The position numbers were made by a program, and so were the translations under genes. Shown piece after piece: positions 14,136 through 15,597 of a stretch of DNA of 15,597 nt. The notes beneath the pieces are model-generated. The model saw only the letters and a program-made list of their open reading frames with translations. It did no database searches and was not told the DNA's origin. The stretch is from an uncultured Altererythrobacter sp. (GTDB taxonomy: Bacteria; Pseudomonadota; Alphaproteobacteria; Sphingomonadales; Sphingomonadaceae): positions 1 to 15,597 of the forward strand of contig CAMPIA010000009.1 of assembly GCA_946886175.1 (NCBI GenBank), read 5' to 3'. How positions within the stretch are numbered: the stretch's first letter is position 1; every line of letters begins with the position of its first letter.

Positions 14136-14486
14136 CTAATCGGCGCCGAGGCTGTGCTTCTCGCCCGTCTCCAATTCCGTCTTGAGACGATTCAGACCCG
14201 AGGCCGCAGCTGCCGCGTGCGGGCCGATCCAGCGTTCGTGGATCGCCTGGATCGGCATGGCGTCGAGGTAGTTGAACCGCTCGCGGCCCTTGCGGACCGG
14301 CACCACCAGCCCCGCTTCCTCGAGCACGCGCACGTGCATCATCACCGTGGTCCGGTCGAGTTCGGCGAAGGCGGCGCAGAGCTGCTTGGTGGTGAGCGGA
14401 CGCAGTTTCAATTCGTCGCAGATCGCCCGGCGCACCTTGTTGGCCAGCGCCTTGAAAACGGCATCGAGATCATCCTCGTTTGACAT
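14136..14486 (-). CDS. ArsR-family winged-helix regulator
   Basis: A 116-residue protein. Residues ~5-75 form an ArsR-type winged helix: DAVFKALANKVRRAICDEL, then the recognition region TKQLCAAFAELDRTTVMMHVRVLEEAGLVV and the wing RKGRERFNYLDAMP. No CxC metal site is present, so it is not a metal sensor of the ArsR/SmtB type. It is divergent from an SRPBCC gene, a well-known pairing in which the regulator controls the partner. The ATG (14486-14484) lies at the edge of an inverted repeat and has no Shine-Dalgarno; TAAAAA (14498-14493) ends 6 nt before it, so the mRNA may be leaderless. It could read through into thrC, 48 bp downstream. Confidence 0.9.
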   Translation of the reverse strand: MSNEDDLDAVFKALANKVRRAICDELKLRPLTTKQLCAAFAELDRTTVMMHVRVLEEAGLVVPVRKGRERFNYLDAMPIQAIHERWIGPHAAAAASGLNRLKTELETGEKHSLGAD

Positions 14487-14507
14487 GTTATGTTTTTATA
14501 ACATATT
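14480..14507. promoter_or_regulatory. Shared operator-promoter of the arsR/SRPBCC pair
   Basis: A 7-bp inverted repeat ATGTTAT-N6-ATAACAT (14485-14491 and 14498-14504) sits between -35 TTGACA (14480-14485) and the -10 candidate CATATT (14502-14507, 16-bp spacer) of the rightward SRPBCC gene. On the other strand TTGAGT (14521-14516) and TAAAAA (14498-14493, 17-bp spacer) could serve arsR. A dimer bound here would cover both promoters; the ArsR product is the likely ligand (inference). Confidence 0.68.
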
Positions 14508-14534
14508 CAGGGGCGACTCAAGAGGAGCTTCACG

Positions 14535-15017
14535 ATGGAACTGAAATTCAGGGTCGCGGCGCGCATCGCCAGGCCGGTTCACGAGGTGTTCGAGGCGGTC
14601 GCCGATCCCGACAAGCTGTCGCACTATTTCACCACCGGCGGGGCCAAGGGCAGGCTGGAAACCGGGGCCACGGTGACGTGGGACTTCCACGATTACCCCG
14701 GCGCCTTCCCCGTTTACGTGACCGAGGTCGTCCCCGACGAACGCATCGTGCTGGAATGGCAGGCGACCGAAGGGGAATCGCCCAATGTCGAGGGCGGCGA
14801 GACGGCCGAGGCCGACTACCGCACGACGGTGACGATGACCTTCAAGGCGCTCGACGATGGCCGCACGCTGGTCGAGATCGCCGAGGAAGGCTGGCGCGAG
14901 AACCAGGGCGCGTTGCAGGCGAGCTACGGCAACTGCCAGGGCTGGTCGCAAATGCTCGCCGCGCTCAAGGCGTGGCTCGAGCATGGCATCAACTTGCGCG
15001 AGGGAATGTACAAGTAG
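14535..15017 (+). CDS. SRPBCC / AHSA1-domain protein
   Basis: A 160-residue single-domain protein of the START-like SRPBCC fold (activator of Hsp90 ATPase homologue 1-like). It begins with the typical strand and helix VAARIARPVHEVFEAVADPDKLSHYFTTG. It continues with WDFHDYPGAFPVYVTEVVPDERIVLEW and ends with the long C-terminal helix GWSQMLAALKAWLEHGIN. The fold makes a hydrophobic pocket for lipids or other small ligands; the ligand is not known. ATG 14535 has a good AGAGGAG Shine-Dalgarno at 7 nt. It is divergent from arsR and probably controlled by it, and it converges on SURF1 across 41 bp. Confidence 0.9.
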   Translation: MELKFRVAARIARPVHEVFEAVADPDKLSHYFTTGGAKGRLETGATVTWDFHDYPGAFPVYVTEVVPDERIVLEWQATEGESPNVEGGETAEADYRTTVTMTFKALDDGRTLVEIAEEGWRENQGALQASYGNCQGWSQMLAALKAWLEHGINLREGMYK

Positions 15018-15046
15018 TCGGCAGCGATGGCGAGCAGCAGCGCCGG

Positions 15047-15096
15047 CCCCGCCCACCGCTACGCGGGTGGCCCCCCTTCCCGGCTCGGGGAGGAAC
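15047..15096. repeat. Degenerate second copy (one half) of the palindromic repeat
   Basis: The order CCACCGC-TAC-GCG-GTGG, then CCCCCCTTCCCG, then CTCGGGGAGGAA matches the right half of the element at 6979-7112 (CCACCACGCCGC, then GGTCCCCCTCCCCG, then CCGGGGAGAA) with small gaps. The piece overlaps the 3' end of the SURF1 gene and encodes its last residues. Confidence 0.6.
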
Positions 15097-15597
15097 TTCC
15101 GGTACGCCACCTCCGCCTCAGCGCGAGCACATAGATCACCAGCGCGGTCAGGGCGAAGAAGAACCACTGGCCGGCATAGGCGAGGTGGTTGTTGGGAATG
15201 TCCGCCGGATCGGGCGGCGCAAGGGGGGTGAGCCCGGCGACGGGTCGCCCGACCACGAGGCGCGGCCCCGGCGCGACGATCCCTTCGACCGTGCCGCCCT
15301 GCCATACCGGTGTTTCGGGCCGCTCGGACCAGCCGATGGCGACGTTCGCCTCGGCCCCTCCGCCGATCGCGCAGCGCGCGACGTGCGCCCAGCCCCTGCG
15401 GCCCTCGACGCTGGTGCCCGCGCGCGACGAGATCGAGAGCACCCGCTCGCAATCGAGCTGCGCGTGGCGGAACAGCGCCGCTTCGGCATCGGCCTCCCCG
15501 CGCGGCCAGGGGATCGCCGAAGACATCGTCTGCGCCTGCGCGTAATGCGCGAGCAGCGCTTCCTTCTGCGCCTTGCGGTCGAGCTGCCAGAAGCCGA
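15059..15597 (-). CDS. SURF1-family cytochrome c oxidase assembly protein, C-terminal part (5' end outside window)
   Basis: The frame enters from the right edge and gives 178 visible residues. SURF1 is an inner-membrane protein with two transmembrane helices that helps insert heme a into cytochrome aa3 oxidase subunit I. The visible part opens with GFWQLDRKAQKEALL, the conserved segment just after the first membrane helix. It also shows GWAHVARC (family GxxVxTP region), DIPNNHLAYAGQW (family NNHLxYAxxWF) and a second membrane helix, WFFFALTALVIYVLAL. A short basic stretch, LRRRWR, normally ends the protein. Here 13 more residues (TGSSSPSREGGPPA region) come from a repeat fragment before the TAG. 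The first membrane helix and the start are beyond the window. Confidence 0.9.
   Translation of the reverse strand, partial: GFWQLDRKAQKEALLAHYAQAQTMSSAIPWPRGEADAEAALFRHAQLDCERVLSISSRAGTSVEGRRGWAHVARCAIGGGAEANVAIGWSERPETPVWQGGTVEGIVAPGPRLVVGRPVAGLTPLAPPDPADIPNNHLAYAGQWFFFALTALVIYVLALRRRWRTGSSSPSREGGPPA

Noticed and set aside
14496..15452. 318-codon leftward frame opposite the SRPBCC gene and SURF1 end
   Set aside because: Covers two recognised genes in other frames and has no motif.

Overview
The window is a compact, high-GC stretch of an alphaproteobacterial chromosome. Protein character points to the order Sphingomonadales, probably Erythrobacteraceae: the 17-kDa-antigen-like glycine-zipper protein, the alanine/lysine-tailed L21, and a dispersed 'CCCCCTCCCCG' palindromic intergenic repeat of a kind I associate with sphingomonad genomes. 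This placement is inference from remembered resemblance, not a search. No rRNA, tRNA, CRISPR, phage or transposase gene is visible. Nothing longer than about 220 bp is without a gene.

Layout. (1) 1-1564: 3' end of astD (arginine succinyltransferase pathway), then leftward genes for a lipoprotein and a glycine-zipper envelope protein, with an unusually long hairpin between them. (2) 1759-4490: rarD-type permease converging on pyrC (dihydroorotase), which is divergent from ygfZ (folate-binding Fe-S repair protein). (3) 4474-6977: a tetR regulator divergent from two tandem paralogous genes of the 'predicted metal-dependent hydrolase' family. Their conserved Glu/ExxH pattern looks like a ferritin-like di-iron protein, and a 39-bp near-perfect palindrome sits in front of the second copy. 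(4) 6978-7112: a palindromic repeat element filling the convergent gap before a GNAT acetyltransferase. (5) 7863-8678: rplU-rpmA with promoter, structured leader and terminator. (6) 8867-9376: a small lipoprotein gene converging on moaE. (7) 14087 down to 9373: a tightly packed leftward run, thrC - methyltransferase - folB - truncated SDR-like protein - moaA - moaD - moaE, with several start/stop overlaps. (8) 14136-15017: a divergent arsR/SRPBCC pair sharing an operator-like palindrome. (9) From 15059 to the window end: the C-terminal part of a SURF1-family cytochrome oxidase assembly protein, whose last residues are encoded by a second, degenerate copy of the repeat.

How the genes relate. 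Most are housekeeping: pyrimidine, threonine, folate and molybdopterin synthesis, ribosome, cytochrome oxidase. The accessory pieces are the tetR/di-iron-like module and the arsR/SRPBCC module, each with its own palindromic control site and each bordered on one side by a repeat copy. The pterin genes folB and moaA flank a 109-residue protein that looks like the C-terminal half of a short-chain dehydrogenase without its active site. These three places are the best candidates for undescribed biology.
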